A stretch of DNA of 64,000 nucleotides from JAWKOK01 sp963765875 (GTDB lineage: Bacteria > Chloroflexota > Anaerolineae > Caldilineales > Caldilineaceae). Both the position numbers and the translations under genes were made by a program. The notes under the pieces were generated by a model, which worked only from the letters and a program-made list of their open reading frames with translations, had not been told where the DNA came from and made no database searches. The DNA is taken from assembly GCA_963765875.1 (NCBI GenBank), contig CAVXYK010000011.1, positions 62,001 through 126,000 on the forward strand, given 5' to 3'. Below are positions 1 to 10,549 of the stretch, piece by piece. Numbering within the stretch: position 1 is the first letter of the stretch; every line of letters starts with the position of its first letter.

Positions 1-10
1 AGGTACACTT

Positions 11-148
11 GGGCAATGGCATTTGCCCATTACGTATCGATGCTGCCATGTAGGGCGGAATGGTATTCCGCCTGGCTGGGCTAGGCATAGCAAAGCTAGT
101 CGGATTACCAATCCGACCTACGGAACGGACCCGACCTATCGAGTCGGG
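11..148. repeat. Run of four short hairpins upstream of the response regulator
   Basis: Four small inverted repeats follow one another: 11-16/23-28 (GGGCAA/TTGCCC), 54-61/65-72 (GGCGGAAT/ATTCCGCC), 99-106/110-117 (GTCGGATT/AATCCGAC) and 130-135/143-148 (CCCGAC/GTCGGG). Loops are 3 to 7 nt. They lie in the 227-bp non-coding start of the window. No T-tract follows any of them, so they look like intergenic repeat units rather than factor-independent terminators. Nothing else is recognisable in this stretch. Confidence 0.6.
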
Positions 149-227
149 CAGATCCGCCTCATCCGCCAAATCCGCGGTCTATTACATTGATAGAAACCAA
201 GCGCCATCATGAACGACGGAGAACCCA

Positions 228-1237
228 ATGTCTGTTGCACCCGACACACGCACCATTCTCATCATCGACGACACCGTCAACAATCTGCGTGTTGCCGTGG
301 ATCTGCTGCGCGCCTACGGGTTTCGCATTCTCACCGCCTCCAATGGCGAAGACGGCCTGGCCCGTGCCCTGCTGGCCAAGCCCGATCTGATCCTGCTCGA
401 CATTCGCATGCCCGGCATCGACGGGCTGGAGACCTGCCGCCGCCTCAAAGCCAATCCGGAGACAGCGTCCACGCCGGTCATTTTCATGACCGCGCTGACC
501 GATACCGATGACAAGGTGCGCGGCTTCGAGGTGGGCGGTGTGGACTATGTGACCAAGCCCTTCGATGCCGGCGAACTGCTGGCGCGTGTACGCACACATC
601 TGGAACTGAGCGATCTGCGTCTACATTTGACCCAACGTGTCCAGGAACGTACGGCTGCGTTGACTGAGGAAGTGGCAATGCGCAAGCGCAGCCAGGAAGA
701 ACAGGCGCAGTTGCTCGAACTGCTTCGGCAGCAGAGCGAGCAATTGCGCCAACTCACCCGACAGTCATTGGCGCGGGAAGAGGCGGAGGCCGGCTTGGCC
801 GGCAATGTGCGCGGTCACATCATTCCGCGGCTGGAGGCTGTGCGAATTGTGTTGACGCAAATGCACCACTTGTTTCAATCGCAGCGCGAGTTGCTGGATG
901 TGTCGATCGTCGACAACCTGGAAGGCCAACTTGCCCACGGTTTGAGCCTGCAAAACAGAGCGTTGGACGAGCTACGTCAAGCCACAGCCATCGAAAACCA
1001 GGATGCAAACAGGTCCACGCAATCTGCGCAACGAACTTGCTCCTCAAACTGACCACACGCGAGTACGAGGTGCTCCAACTCATCGCCCAGGGCAAGAGCA
1101 ACAGCGAGATCGCCGAGATCCTCGTCGTCTCTCGCTCCACGGTGAGTTCGTACCGCACCCGCATCATGCGCAAGCTCGGGATAGAGGATGCCGCTGCGCT
1201 GTTGCGCTTTGTGATGGAACAGCGCCTGGCCGCGTGA
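228..1237 (+). pseudogene. Response regulator, REC + coiled coil + LuxR-type HTH (frameshifted)
   Basis: The first frame (228-1052) encodes a receiver domain: acidic pair D14/D15, phospho-acceptor D58 in LLDIRMPG, T88 and K110 in TKPF. It continues into a long Glu/Gln/Arg-rich helix (residues ~130-260), probably a coiled coil. The DNA-binding output sits in another frame (1037-1237): LTTREYEVLQLIAQGKSNSE is the start of a GerE/LuxR helix-turn-helix. The two frames overlap, and a one- or two-base indel near 1003-1037 restores a single REC-helix-HTH protein of about 335 residues. It would be a cytoplasmic two-component regulator; no kinase is adjacent. As written the HTH is detached, so the gene is broken or mis-sequenced. 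It converges with the rhodanese gene. Confidence 0.8.
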
Positions 1238-1824
1238 CCAGCGGGACGGCTACGAAGCATCGCCATTTGATAAAGTAGCGTGATGATAGGCGTTTGTTCG
1301 GTCAGCTCGTTTGTGACGCTTCGATTCCAGGGCAGCATGGCGATGCCCATGCGCAGGTAACAATTGTCCGTCACCGCCGCATTGAGCAACCCGAGACATA
1401 GAACGATGGGAATGACGATGAACGCTGCCGACCAGAAAGTATAGCCCATCAGAAAAATGGCCAACAGCAGAGCGAGGGCCATTCTGAATTGGCGATCGAT
1501 GCTCCAACCGGCGTTTGACCCAGTGATCCCCACGCCCGCGTCGGCCAATGTCGCCATCTGCTGCTCCAGCAGGAAGACGTTTGTGATCCCGTGCTGTTGG
1601 AGTTTGTCGGCAACACGACCGGCACGGAGACCGGTCTGACAGACCAGGACGATAGAACGATCGGCGAAATCTTGATAGCGCTCGATCTGAAACTGCGTCG
1701 ATGGCACGTTGATGGCGGTGGGCAGATGGCCGTCCCGAAATTCGGCCGGCTCGCGCACGTCAACGAGAACCGCCCGATCGCCGGCGACCATGGCGAGAGC
1801 CACATTGTTGGCGATTTTGGTCAT
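820..1824 (-). CDS. Rhodanese-like sulfurtransferase with membrane tail (DUF2892-like)
   Basis: Residues ~5-105 form a rhodanese domain: VDVREPAEFRDGHLPTAINV, then active-site C62 in the loop CQTGLR. Residues ~112-168 carry two hydrophobic helices ending in MLPWNR, matching the rhodanese + DUF2892 membrane architecture, which normally stops soon after that motif at about 190 residues. Here the frame stays open to 820, adding ~145 residues that are antisense to the response-regulator gene and resemble nothing. The natural stop was probably near 1250-1320 and has been lost or shifted. The gene lies 115 nt downstream of the sulfide:quinone-reductase-like gene on the same strand. Together they suggest sulfide oxidation with sulfane-sulfur transfer at the inner face of the membrane. 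Confidence 0.8.
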   Translation of the reverse strand: MTKIANNVALAMVAGDRAVLVDVREPAEFRDGHLPTAINVPSTQFQIERYQDFADRSIVLVCQTGLRAGRVADKLQQHGITNVFLLEQQMATLADAGVGITGSNAGWSIDRQFRMALALLLAIFLMGYTFWSAAFIVIPIVLCLGLLNAAVTDNCYLRMGIAMLPWNRSVTNELTEQTPIITLLYQMAMLRSRPAGHAARRCSITKRNSAAASSIPSLRMMRVRYELTVERETTRISAISLLLLPWAMSWSTSYSRVVSLRSKFVAQIAWTCLHPGFRWLWLDVARPTLCFAGSNRGQVGLPGCRRSTHPATRAAIETSGAFASTQFAQPPAAE

Positions 1825-1939
1825 GACAGAATTCCTTTGTTCCTGCGAGACGCTTCTTCGGTCGATGCCCGATGGCTTCAGCCCCGAGCGTCAGCACACG
1901 GCGGGCAGGGAAGACTCACCCTGAGATCCGGTAGCCTCA

Positions 1940-3074
1940 TCAAAGTTCGAACCAGCGCGCCCGGCGGGTAGAAGCGAAGGCTGCTTTCGCCTTCACCAAG
2001 TCAGCCGTGGGCTGCGAAAAACTGCCCGTCGGTTTGGGCGCTGAGAGGAAATTGACCTCAACCTTGCCCACCCGCTTGTCGCCGAATTCGATGTAGCAGG
2101 AGCCGATGCCGTCAAAGGGCGGCGGCGATTCGAGGCCCTGGATCTCCGCAATCAGCGATTGGGCCACCACCTGGGCCGCGCCTTCGGCAAAGACACCGGC
2201 CTTGGGCGTTCCGACGCTGGTCACATCGCCGATGGCATAGACGCCGGGAAAGCGCGTCTTCAGATTGGTCGGATCGACCGGAACCCAGCCATTTTCGACC
2301 ATGCCGCTCTCCGCCACCACCGACGGCGCACATGTTTGGGAATGCAGAGGAAATGATCGCAGGGCAGTTCGCTGCCATCGATCAGTGGTGACGGTCTTCC
2401 GGTCCGGGTCGTAGGAGAGACCAACCGGCCGGCAACATAGTCGATGTCCCGCTCCGCAAACGCGGCCAAGAGCGCCTCCGATGTTTCGGGCGAGGGCGGG
2501 ATGGGGTGCTTGAAGGGCATCACCAGGCTGATGGTGCACTGGTCGCGGACGCCGCGTTCGGTCAGATAATCATGCAGGAGCAGTACCGACTCGCTCGGGG
2601 CAGGCGGGCACTTGAAGGGCGCAGCGGCCACGCCAACCACCACATGGCCCGGGGTCAAGGAGGGCAAAAACTCGCGCAAGCGCTCGGCCCCGGCAAAGGA
2701 ATAGAACTCGTGGCCGCCTTCGATGAGGCCCGGCGTGGCCGCAAAATCGTAGTCGGCGCCCAGGGCTATCACCAGCACATCGGCCTCATAGACGCCGCCC
2801 TCGGTGGTTACGCGTCTGGCTTCCGGATCAATGGCGGTGATGGTCTCCTGCCGGAAGCGCACGCCCGGCTTCATGTAGGCGCTGTAGGGCATGCGGACGG
2901 CCTCGGCCGTGTTCGCGTCCGAACATGACGTCAAATTTGGAAAAGCCGATGAAGAACGAATCACTCTTGTCAATCAGCGTCACATCCACATCGTTGCCCA
3001 AGCGCCTCAGAGAGCAGGGTGGTGAGTTCAAGCCCGCCAAAGCCGGCCCCCAACACAAGTACACGCAGTTTCAT
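1940..3074 (-). pseudogene. Sulfide:quinone oxidoreductase-like FAD protein (multiple frameshifts)
   Basis: The start at 3074 follows AAAGGAAAA and reads MKLRVLVLGAGFGGLE, a Rossmann FAD-binding motif. The gene then runs through other frames: NDVDVTLIDKSDSFF (to ~2940), a long middle part (2973-2300) and the C-terminus (to 1940). The middle carries KCPPAPSE near 2590-2616, the cysteine-containing motif of the SQR family, and the C-terminal part has VYAIGDVTSVG, the second FAD contact. Joining the parts gives ~375 residues, normal for the family, which passes electrons from sulfide to the quinone pool. At least three shifts are needed (near 2990, 2930 and 2327). Either the gene has decayed or the consensus is poor here. 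It is followed by a rhodanese gene. Confidence 0.75.
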
Positions 3075-3305
3075 AGTTGATTTTCCTTTATTCCTATTGC
3101 GAATATCGGCAGCGGCTGACCGGTGTCGTGCCGATCCCGGCTAGCCGCTGCTTCTCATGGCATTCACATGCACACAGAGTTCAATACGCGAAAGCGCATG
3201 GTTGAACACATGATACCCATCATACGAAGCGTTGTATGCCGGTCAACGCAGACAGTTTTGTCGTCCAGCGCTGCCATGTGTCCACAATGGCCGACAAAAC
3301 ACTTG

Positions 3306-3418
3306 GGTCAGTGCAAGGGAATGGTTCTCCACGACGGGGCACGAATTCACACAAAGGCCGGCTTTCTTCGTGTTTCTTTGTGCTGTTCATGGATCATTTT
3401 TTCTTTGGATTCGCCTCA
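3306..3418. repeat. Palindromic repeat, GGCCAATGCAAGG-type ends, cacgaa core
   Basis: Most of the 341-bp gap between 3074 and 3418 that is not spacer is this imperfect palindrome. Its left arm (from ~3308, GTGCAAGGGAATGG..CCACGACGGGGCAC) pairs with the right arm (..GTGCTGTTCATGGATCA..TTCTTTGGATTCGCC). It matches the element at 45231-45359 in ends and in core style. It runs into the stop codon of the beta-helix gene (3416-3418), so it forms that gene's 3' end. Confidence 0.6.
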
Positions 3419-6400
3419 CTTGGTCACCAGCGGCAGGAAGATTCTATTGTTGTCGGCGCTGAGCGTACCCGGTCCGGCGGGGTCAATGATCTCGCCGTTG
3501 GCCACGCCGTCAGCATCCCCGACCGCACCGTCGGTGAGCGTAATGGTGATGACATTGTCGCCGTCATCGCTGCCGTAGGGGTATTGGAACCAACTGCCCT
3601 GATATTTCCAGAGCTCCGACCCAACGGGCAGAGGATTGGGCAGTTCGAATAGTGACATTGGCTGTGCCGCCGATGGAACAACTGACCAATTTGAGGCCAA
3701 AGAGACCGTAGAGGAAGTCCACACTCGGCTTGCCCGCGCTGGGCAGCGAACTTTCGGCCACCGCCTCGAAGGTTTCGATAGCGCAGTTGTCCACCGCATA
3801 GGTGACCGGACCGGCGCCTGTGGCTGACTCGACCGTATCCGCCCGTCGGGTGTTGGTGAAGGTGCAGGTCACGTCAGCCGACGGCATAGGCAGGCTGCCG
3901 CTGGCGGCATTGCCGCTGCTGCCATCCGTGCAACTGTAGGTTGTGACATAGTCAGCCAGATCGCTGCTTGTGCCCGAGTGCTCGGCGAAGGTCGCCACCT
4001 GACCGGCGCCGACGTTCGCACTGGCAGTTGCGCCATCACCCGCTTCGGCCCCTGTCGCGCCGTTGGCATCCATGACGAAAAGACCGTCATCGGTGGCCGG
4101 GACCAACACCTTGTTGACCGTCAACGTGTACCCTGAAAGGTCGAAGGTGGCGACGCATGACGTGGCCGCAGCCATCTCCACCACACCATCGGCGCAGTCG
4201 GCGTCCCCGCTCCAACCGGCGAAGATGGAGTCACCGGCGGCCGCAGGGGTAAGGGTGACCGTTTCGCCTTGGGGGAAGTCTGCCTCACAGGTACCGCCGC
4301 AATCGATGCCTGTAGGACTGCTGGCGACGGTGCCGCTACCTGCGCCCGCCAATGTGACCGCCAATGGCTGATTGATGCGCACATTGGTAAAGGTGCAGGT
4401 GACATCGGCCGACGGCATGCTCAAACTGCCGCTGGTGGCCGTCCCGCTTGTGGTGGATGGGTCGTCGCAACTGTATTCGGTGGCATAGTTGGCCAGATCG
4501 GCGCCCGCGCCACCGCGCTCGGCGAAGGTCGCCACCTGACCGGCAGTGACGGTTGCGCTGGCCGTCGCGCCATCCCCCGCTTCGGCCCCTGTCGTCCCGT
4601 CAGCATCCATGACGAAAAGACCGTCATCGGTGGCCGCGACCAGCACTTTGTTGACCGTCAACGTGAACTCAGAAAGGTCGAAAGTGGCGATGCATGATGT
4701 GGCCGCAGCCATCTCCACCACACCATCGGCGCAGTCGGCGTCCCCGCTCCAACCGGCGAAGATGGAGTCACCGGCGGCCGCAGGGGTAAGGGTGACCGTT
4801 TCGCCTTGGGGGAAGTCTGCCTCACAGGTACCGCCGCAATCGATGCCTGCAGGACTGCTGGCGACGGTGCCGCTACCTGCGCCTGCCAATGTGACCGCCA
4901 ATGGCTGATTGATGCGCACATTGGTAAAGGTGCAGGTGACATCGGCCGACGGCATGCTCAAACTGCCGCTGGTGGCCGTCCCGCTTGTGGTGGATGGGTC
5001 GTCGCAACTGTATTCGGTGGCATAGTTGGCTAGATCGGCGCCCGCGCCCGCGCTCGGCGAAGGTCACCACCTGACCGGTAGTGACGGTTGCGCTGGCGGT
5101 CGCGCCATCCCCCGCTTCGGCCCCTGTCGTGCCGTCAGCATCCATGACGAAAAGACCGCCATCGGTGGCCGGGACCAGCACTTTGTTGACCGTCAACGTG
5201 AATTCTGAAAGGTCGAAGGTAGCGATGCATGATGTGGCCGCAGCCATCTCCACCGCACCATCGGCGCAGTCGGCATCCCCGCTCCAACCGACGAAGGTGG
5301 AGTCACCGGCGGCCGCAGGGGTAAGGGTGACCGTTTCGCCTTGTGGGAAATCTGCCTCACAGGCGGCGCCGCAATCGATGCCCGCCGGATTGCTAGTGAC
5401 TGACCCGTTGCCCGTGCCCGCCAGTGTCACCGTCAACACTGAGGGGATGTATTCAAACGCGCCCATATCACAACCCGATCCTTGTGGCCGAGCGATGCCT
5501 CGCTGGTCGTCGGCGAGAACGCAATCGACCGATGGAATCTGGTCGATTGCCGGGCTGCCTGCCTTGAGCGCATGGGTCTGCGTATCTCCGCCGTTGTCGG
5601 CCAGGGGGGCCAGTAAGGGGTTGGTGTTGGTGATGTCACTACCGGCGGTCAGGGTGCAGGTGTTGCTATCTTCCAGGTTGTAGCCGCCGGAGACAAAGCT
5701 GCTTGTGCCTCCTAGTGCACAGTTTTCAGTGCCGTTGTAGGCGATGATGGTATTGGTGAAAGTGGCCTGTCCGCGTAGCAGGTATAGGCCATCGCCGCCA
5801 TTATTAGAGGTATTGCTGACGATTGTCGTGTGAATGAGGTGCAGTTGAGACGACGTACCATCATTAGTCTGATACAGGCCACCACCGCCCACATTGTGAT
5901 TTTTCCCCAGACCTTGATTGTGGCTGACGGTGCTATTCGTCAGCGTGGCCTGCCCAAGATTTAACAGCCCGCCCGCATCATCGTCGGCAATGTTGTGGGC
6001 GATGGTCGTGCCGGTGGCGGTAAAACTGCCCCAGTTCTGAATCCCAGCCCCATCCGAAGAGGCGGTATTGCTCAAGACACTGCTTTCGCTCAGGCTGAGT
6101 TGGCCCAGATTGTTTACCCCGCCGCCATACGTAGCGTGATTATAAGCGAAGGTGCTTTGGGTAATGGTGACAATCCCTTCGCTCTCATTGTACAAGCCGC
6201 CGCCATCGCCATTTGTCGAGGTCTGGGCGGTGTTGCTCACAATCTCCACATTGCTCAGGGTCATAGCGGCATTGTTAATAATGCCGCCGCCATTGCCGAC
6301 CGCCTTGTTATTATCAAGGGTGCTGTTGCTGATAGTTATGCTATCTGCGTTACCCCGCACCCGAATGGCCCCACCATGCTGGGTGGTGCTATTGCCCGTA

Positions 6401-9081
6401 AAGGCGCTGCCATCAATGCTAACCGTCCCGGCTCGATGACGGATGGCCCCGCCGCCATTGGCCCCGGCGGTGTTGCTGATAAAGGAGGTGTTGGTGATGT
6501 AGAGCGCAGGGACAACATCACTGGCGCCGTCATTATTGTAGATGGCTCCGCCGCTATCGGCTGTATTGGCGGAAAATGTCGCCCCGGCAATGTGCATTTC
6601 GCCGCCATCATTATCAATGGCCCCACCTTTGTCAAGGGCAGTATTGGTCAGAAAAGTGCTGTTTTCGATTCGCATCCAACCCGGCGCGCCCAAAGCATTG
6701 TAGCGCAAGTTGCCAATCGCTCCAGCCCCACCAGCCGTATTGCTGATGAAACTACTGGCCGTCACAGTTACGTGGCCGCTGTTGCCCAGCGCCCCCGCCG
6801 TTGCGGCACTGTTATAGCTGAAGGTGCTGTTTTCAATTGTCAGTTTTCCGTTTGCGCCGTTGCCTGCCCCGCCGCCACTGCCGCTATTGGCATGATTATC
6901 GCTAAGCGTTGTGCCGCTGATGACGGTCTGCCCCAAATTGCCCAAACCGCCGCCGCCTTCGGCCAAGCCGGAACCAGTGGCAGTGTTGCTCATCACCTGG
7001 CTGTTGAGCAAGCTCAGCCCGGCGGCGGTGTCCACGTACAAACCGCCGCCCGAGTTGGCCGTGCCGCTCATCACAATCAGATTTTCGATGGTGGCCTTAG
7101 CCGTGTCGGTGATGAGAATGACTCGCCCTAAATCATTGGCTGAAAGCGTAGTCGGGTTGGCGAGGGGGTCGGGCGTGGCGGCCCAGTTGGTGGTGGTGTA
7201 GCCACCCCGCAGGGTCAGGTTTTGAGCGATGTAGGCCGTTTGGTTAATGCCCGCCGTTTGAGTGACACCCACGCAAGTGCCAGCCAGTTTGAGCGTATCG
7301 CCAGAGTTGGCGGCGTTGATGGCCGCTTGCACCGCGCCAGCATTGGCACTGCTGAAAGCGGTGGTGCCGCTATTGTTCAGGCTGACAAAGCAGAGGGGGG
7401 TCACCGTATTTGTTAAACTAAATTGAACGCTATTACTGCTCCCTGCCGCTGTAGCCGTGATCTGATAGGTTCCGGTGATGTTGTTGGCGGTAGGCGTTAC
7501 ACTGGCTACCCCACTACTATTGGTGGTGGCGGTGACAACCGCCGGGTTGATACCCGCTCCACTGCTCGGCCCGGTGAAGGTGATCACTTCGCCGACAAAG
7601 GGTACGCCATTTTCGCTCATCGCCAGGGTAACAGTTAAGGGTTCGCTGAAAAGGTATTCAACTTCAGGGCTTTGCCCATCCCCGCTTGTGATGGTTAAGA
7701 TGGGCGTATAAGCGGGACAGCCCACCGGAGCGCTGGTTAAAAAGCCGCTGGCATCAATGTTGGTGGCATTGTGGATGGAATCACCGTGACCGGGGCCGGC
7801 TTCGCTCGGCCCGTCAGTGGCCCCCCACCAGTTGCCCGTGGCTGATAGCGTTGGCCCGCCGTTGTGAGCGACAGCCGTATTGCTGTTAAAGACCAGACAG
7901 CTATTGGTGATGGTAATAGCATCGGTAGAGGAATTTTGGTAAACCGCCCCGCCCTCATTACCCGCGCTGTTAGACAAAATCCGCGCCCCGTTCATGGTGA
8001 TACGACCATCCAGCACATACAAACCGCCGCCCCGAGATTTGGCCGTATTGTAAGCCAGTGTCAGCACCCCCGTTTGGGTGACCACGGCATTGGCATGACC
8101 CAAATAGAGGCCACCGCCCCCCTCGTTGCCACTGCCAGTGACGCTGTTGCTGATAATCTGCCCACCGTGAATGGTCAACAGTTTGTCGTTGCGGATGCCA
8201 CCGCCGGTCGCAACGGCCTGATTCTGGCTAACAATGGTGTCGGTCAACAGCATGGTACTGAATAAGTCGTTAAAGAGACCACCACCATCACTTGCGGCAG
8301 TATTGGAGAAAACCGTGCTGTCTACCAAACTGGCCCAGCCGCCATTGATGAGGAAGATGCCGCCACCGTCACTCGTGGTAGCCTGGTTATGACTCAAGGT
8401 GGTGTTGGTCAACACAAAGCGATTGTTGCCATTGTTCTTCAGTCCGCCACCATTGGTTGCCTGATTATGGCTGACCAGAGTGCCGCTCAAGACCGTGGTG
8501 CCGGAACCTTGATGGCGTATCCCGCCGCCGCCAGAGGCAGTATTGCTGATAACCTGCCCGCCCAGAATGGTGAGGCTGGCATTCTCAAGATACACGCCGC
8601 CGCCGTCACTGGTAGTGTTGCCGTTCTGCATAATTAGGCTATCCAAAGTAACGCTACGCCCGCTGGGGATGTAAACCACCCGCCCCGCGCTTTGTGCATC
8701 CAGCACGGTAGGGTTGGCGACGGGGTCGGGGCTTGCCAGCCAGTTGGTGGGGGTGTAGCCGCCTTGCAAGGTGAGGTTCTTGTTGATGTAGACTGTCTGG
8801 ACCTCCCCGCTCACGGTCGCTACGCCGGCGCAGGTTCCGGCCACCTTGAGGGTATCGCCGCTGTTGGCGGCATTGACGGCAGATTGCACCGCACTGGCAT
8901 CGGCGCTGCTGTAGTCGGTGCTGCCGCTGTTGTTGAGGCTGACGAGGCAGGCGTCGGCCTGGAGCGCAGCCATCGGCTGGCCGGCCGCCGATGCGGGTTG
9001 CCCTCTGAAGCCCACAAGCGACAAGAGAGAGAATACGCCAAAAAATATGCTCGTGCGAAGCCAATGTGACCGTAGTGCCAT
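3416..9081 (-). pseudogene. Giant secreted right-handed beta-helix protein with repeated C-terminal modules (two frameshifts)
   Basis: The start at 9081 (MALRSHWLRTSIFF) is preceded by GGGGA and begins a signal peptide of ~34 residues ending in ASA. Next come two versions of a cell-surface unit (VSLNNSG..AVQxAxNAANSGDTLK..AGTC..LTLxGGYT) with long beta-helix repeats rich in GGG and NSTxSxN-like turns. An Ig-like domain (TITSGDGQSPEVEYLFSEPL) separates the two versions. Then follow three ~179-residue modules (TVTLAGxGxGxVxSxPxGIDCG; FAGWSGDADC; FTLTVNKVLV). Last is a choice-of-anchor-U-like domain (PNPLPVGSELWKY; DDGDNVITITLTDG) ending FLPLVTK. Frameshifts occur near 5039-5055 and 3648; repaired length is ~1,890 residues. 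A role in adhesion or surface display is inferred from architecture only. Confidence 0.75.
3844..5440 (-). repeat. Three tandem coding modules of ~537 bp inside the beta-helix gene
   Basis: Identical landmarks recur: GTTTCGCC at 4261, 4798 and 5333, and GGTAAAGGTGCAGGTGACATC at ~4387 and ~4924. The spacing is 537 bp between the first two and 535 bp to the third. The copy nearest the N-terminus lacks two bases relative to its neighbour in the GC-rich stretch around 5039-5055, exactly where the reading frame breaks. The two inner copies are almost identical, which suggests recent duplication or gene conversion. Confidence 0.85.
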
Positions 9082-9197
9082 GCTGCTTTTCCCCAAATCT
9101 ATGCTGATCTGCGTGACCGCAAAATCAAGCGTTTGAATTATCAGGCGCGGACGCACCTGCATCGCTGGTCGCCGGGATGGAACCGAACGCAGGTAAC

Positions 9198-9255
9198 AAT
9201 ATAGGTTTTCTTAAGGGTTTTGTCTGCCGGTCAAAAGGGACAATTTTGCCGGTCA
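9198..9255 (-). promoter_or_regulatory. Predicted sigma-70 promoter with upstream direct repeats, for the beta-helix gene
   Basis: On the minus strand a -35-like CAGACA (9226-9221) and a -10 TATATT (9203-9198) are 17 nt apart, about 115 nt before the start codon. The 9-mer TGCCGGTCA occurs directly repeated at 9225-9233 and 9247-9255, 22 bp apart (two helical turns), and overlaps the -35. A small palindrome GACAAGTTGTC lies at 9261-9271. This arrangement is typical of a site for a dimeric regulator, but no regulator is identified. Confidence 0.4.
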
Positions 9256-9327
9256 GTCTTGACAAGTTGTCGAATTACTGAGGAATTGTGGGGTGAAACT
9301 CTAGCTCACTCAACTGGCGTTCATTGA

Positions 9328-9376
9328 GCAAGCCCACGTGCGGTTCTAACAGAGGGCGACCGGCACGTGGGCTTGC
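9328..9376. repeat. 14-bp perfect inverted repeat in the DUF362/beta-helix gap
   Basis: GCAAGCCCACGTGC (9328-9341) pairs perfectly with GCACGTGGGCTTGC (9363-9376) across a 21-nt loop. It lies 39 nt beyond the restored stop of the DUF362 gene. There is no T-run on either side, so it is a possible mRNA 3' hairpin rather than a classical intrinsic terminator. Confidence 0.6.
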
Positions 9377-9414
9377 CTACTAGGCGACGTCGAACTGTCA
9401 CAGTTTCTCGACTA

Positions 9415-10513
9415 CTACCCCCGGCGCAGGACCGCCTGAATATCAGTTGCGTAGGCTTGGCTGTCGTCAGTATCTGTCACCAGTTCGATCTGGTCCGGCC
9501 CGGCAACGCCCAGCCCAAGCTCGACGGCACGCTGCGATCTGTTCCTGCTCAAAGATCGCGCCTCGGCTCACTTCGTCGGTGGTGCCGAAATGGCGCAGCA
9601 GGGCCACGCCCACCGCGTCCAGCGCCACACGGTCTGTGCCGGCCAGCATCACGTTGGCTGCGACCAGATCGCCGTTGGCCGGACCGCCGCGCACGAAGGC
9701 CTCAACGCCATCCATGATGACAAGATCGGGGTCGTAGGCAGCGTTGATCTCCGCGATCAGCGTGCGCTGGAGAGGCGAAGTATGCAGTTCGCTCATGTAG
9801 TTGTAGGATTCGCCTGGCAAGAACTTGGCGACCAGGCCGACCGAATTCTTGAGCGACATGGTGAAATGGCCGCCATAGCGGTGGGTCTTCAGGCAGCAGA
9901 GTTGGACGACTTTATCGGCCTCGCGCACCAGCCGTGGGAAGGGGAAGCCCTGTTTCCAGTGCCCGCCCTCAACCTCAATCATCTCCCACTCATCGGCCGC
10001 CAATTCATCCAGGGCAACCAGCCGGCAATTCATCTCGTCCGCTGCCTGGTCGACGCCAATCTGTTCCATCACGCTGCGCGTGTTGCCCATGCCGCTGCGG
10101 TCGGCGATGGTGATCTCGCCGCTCCCTGCATCGTGAAGCGAGGTCACAACCGTACGCAACACGTCCATGTGTGTCGATCCCGGCGCCGGATCGGCGCTGT
10201 TGAAGTTTGGCTTGATGAGCACGGACTTGCCTGCCCAATCGGCCGGGCCAAGCAATGCCATGGCCCGGCGTACGCCGTCGGCCCGATCTGTGGTCTTGAC
10301 GAAAGCCACCGTCGCACGTTCGTTGTTGACCACAAATGCCGGTTCAGTTTCGGTCGCCGGATCTGCGCTGGACAGCAAAGGTTCGAACGGAGAACAGCCA
10401 GACAGCGTCGTACTGATACTGGCTAGTGCGCCGACGGCAACGGCACCCTTCACAAACCGACGCCGTCCATAAGCGGCCTTTCCGTTTTCACCAAGCACTC
10501 GAAGTTTTGTCAT
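9415..10513 (-). CDS. Tat-exported DUF362 family protein (C-terminal frameshift)
   Basis: The N-terminus has a twin-arginine signal, GRRRFVKGAVAVGALASI, followed by a Cys (LSGCSPF) that could be lipidated. The DUF362 core follows: VLIKPNFNSADPAPGSTHMD, ITIADRSGM, KTHRYGGHFTMSLKNSVG and DLVIMDGVEAFVRGGP. DUF362 proteins are poorly understood, often ferredoxin-linked and of unknown reaction. The open frame ends at 9467 in an implausible Arg/Cys-rich tail. Shifting one base near 9530 gives a sensible end (RAVELGLGVAGPDQ .. VLRRG) that stops at 9415. Total length is ~366 residues. It is the last gene of a minus-strand operon, 36 nt after the enolase-family gene. Confidence 0.8.
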
Positions 10514-10549
10514 GGTTGGACTCTCCCAAATTTCTAACGTTTGCCGCTA

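Noticed and set aside
5995..7131. A 378-codon plus-strand open frame within the beta-helix gene
   Set aside because: It is antisense to Gly/Asn-rich repeats, low in complexity, has no ribosome site and no family resemblance; the opposite strand explains it.
9328..9376. Intrinsic terminator for the DUF362 operon
   Set aside because: The 14-bp stem is convincing, but there is no T-run on the minus strand and the loop is 21 nt, so it is recorded only as an inverted repeat.
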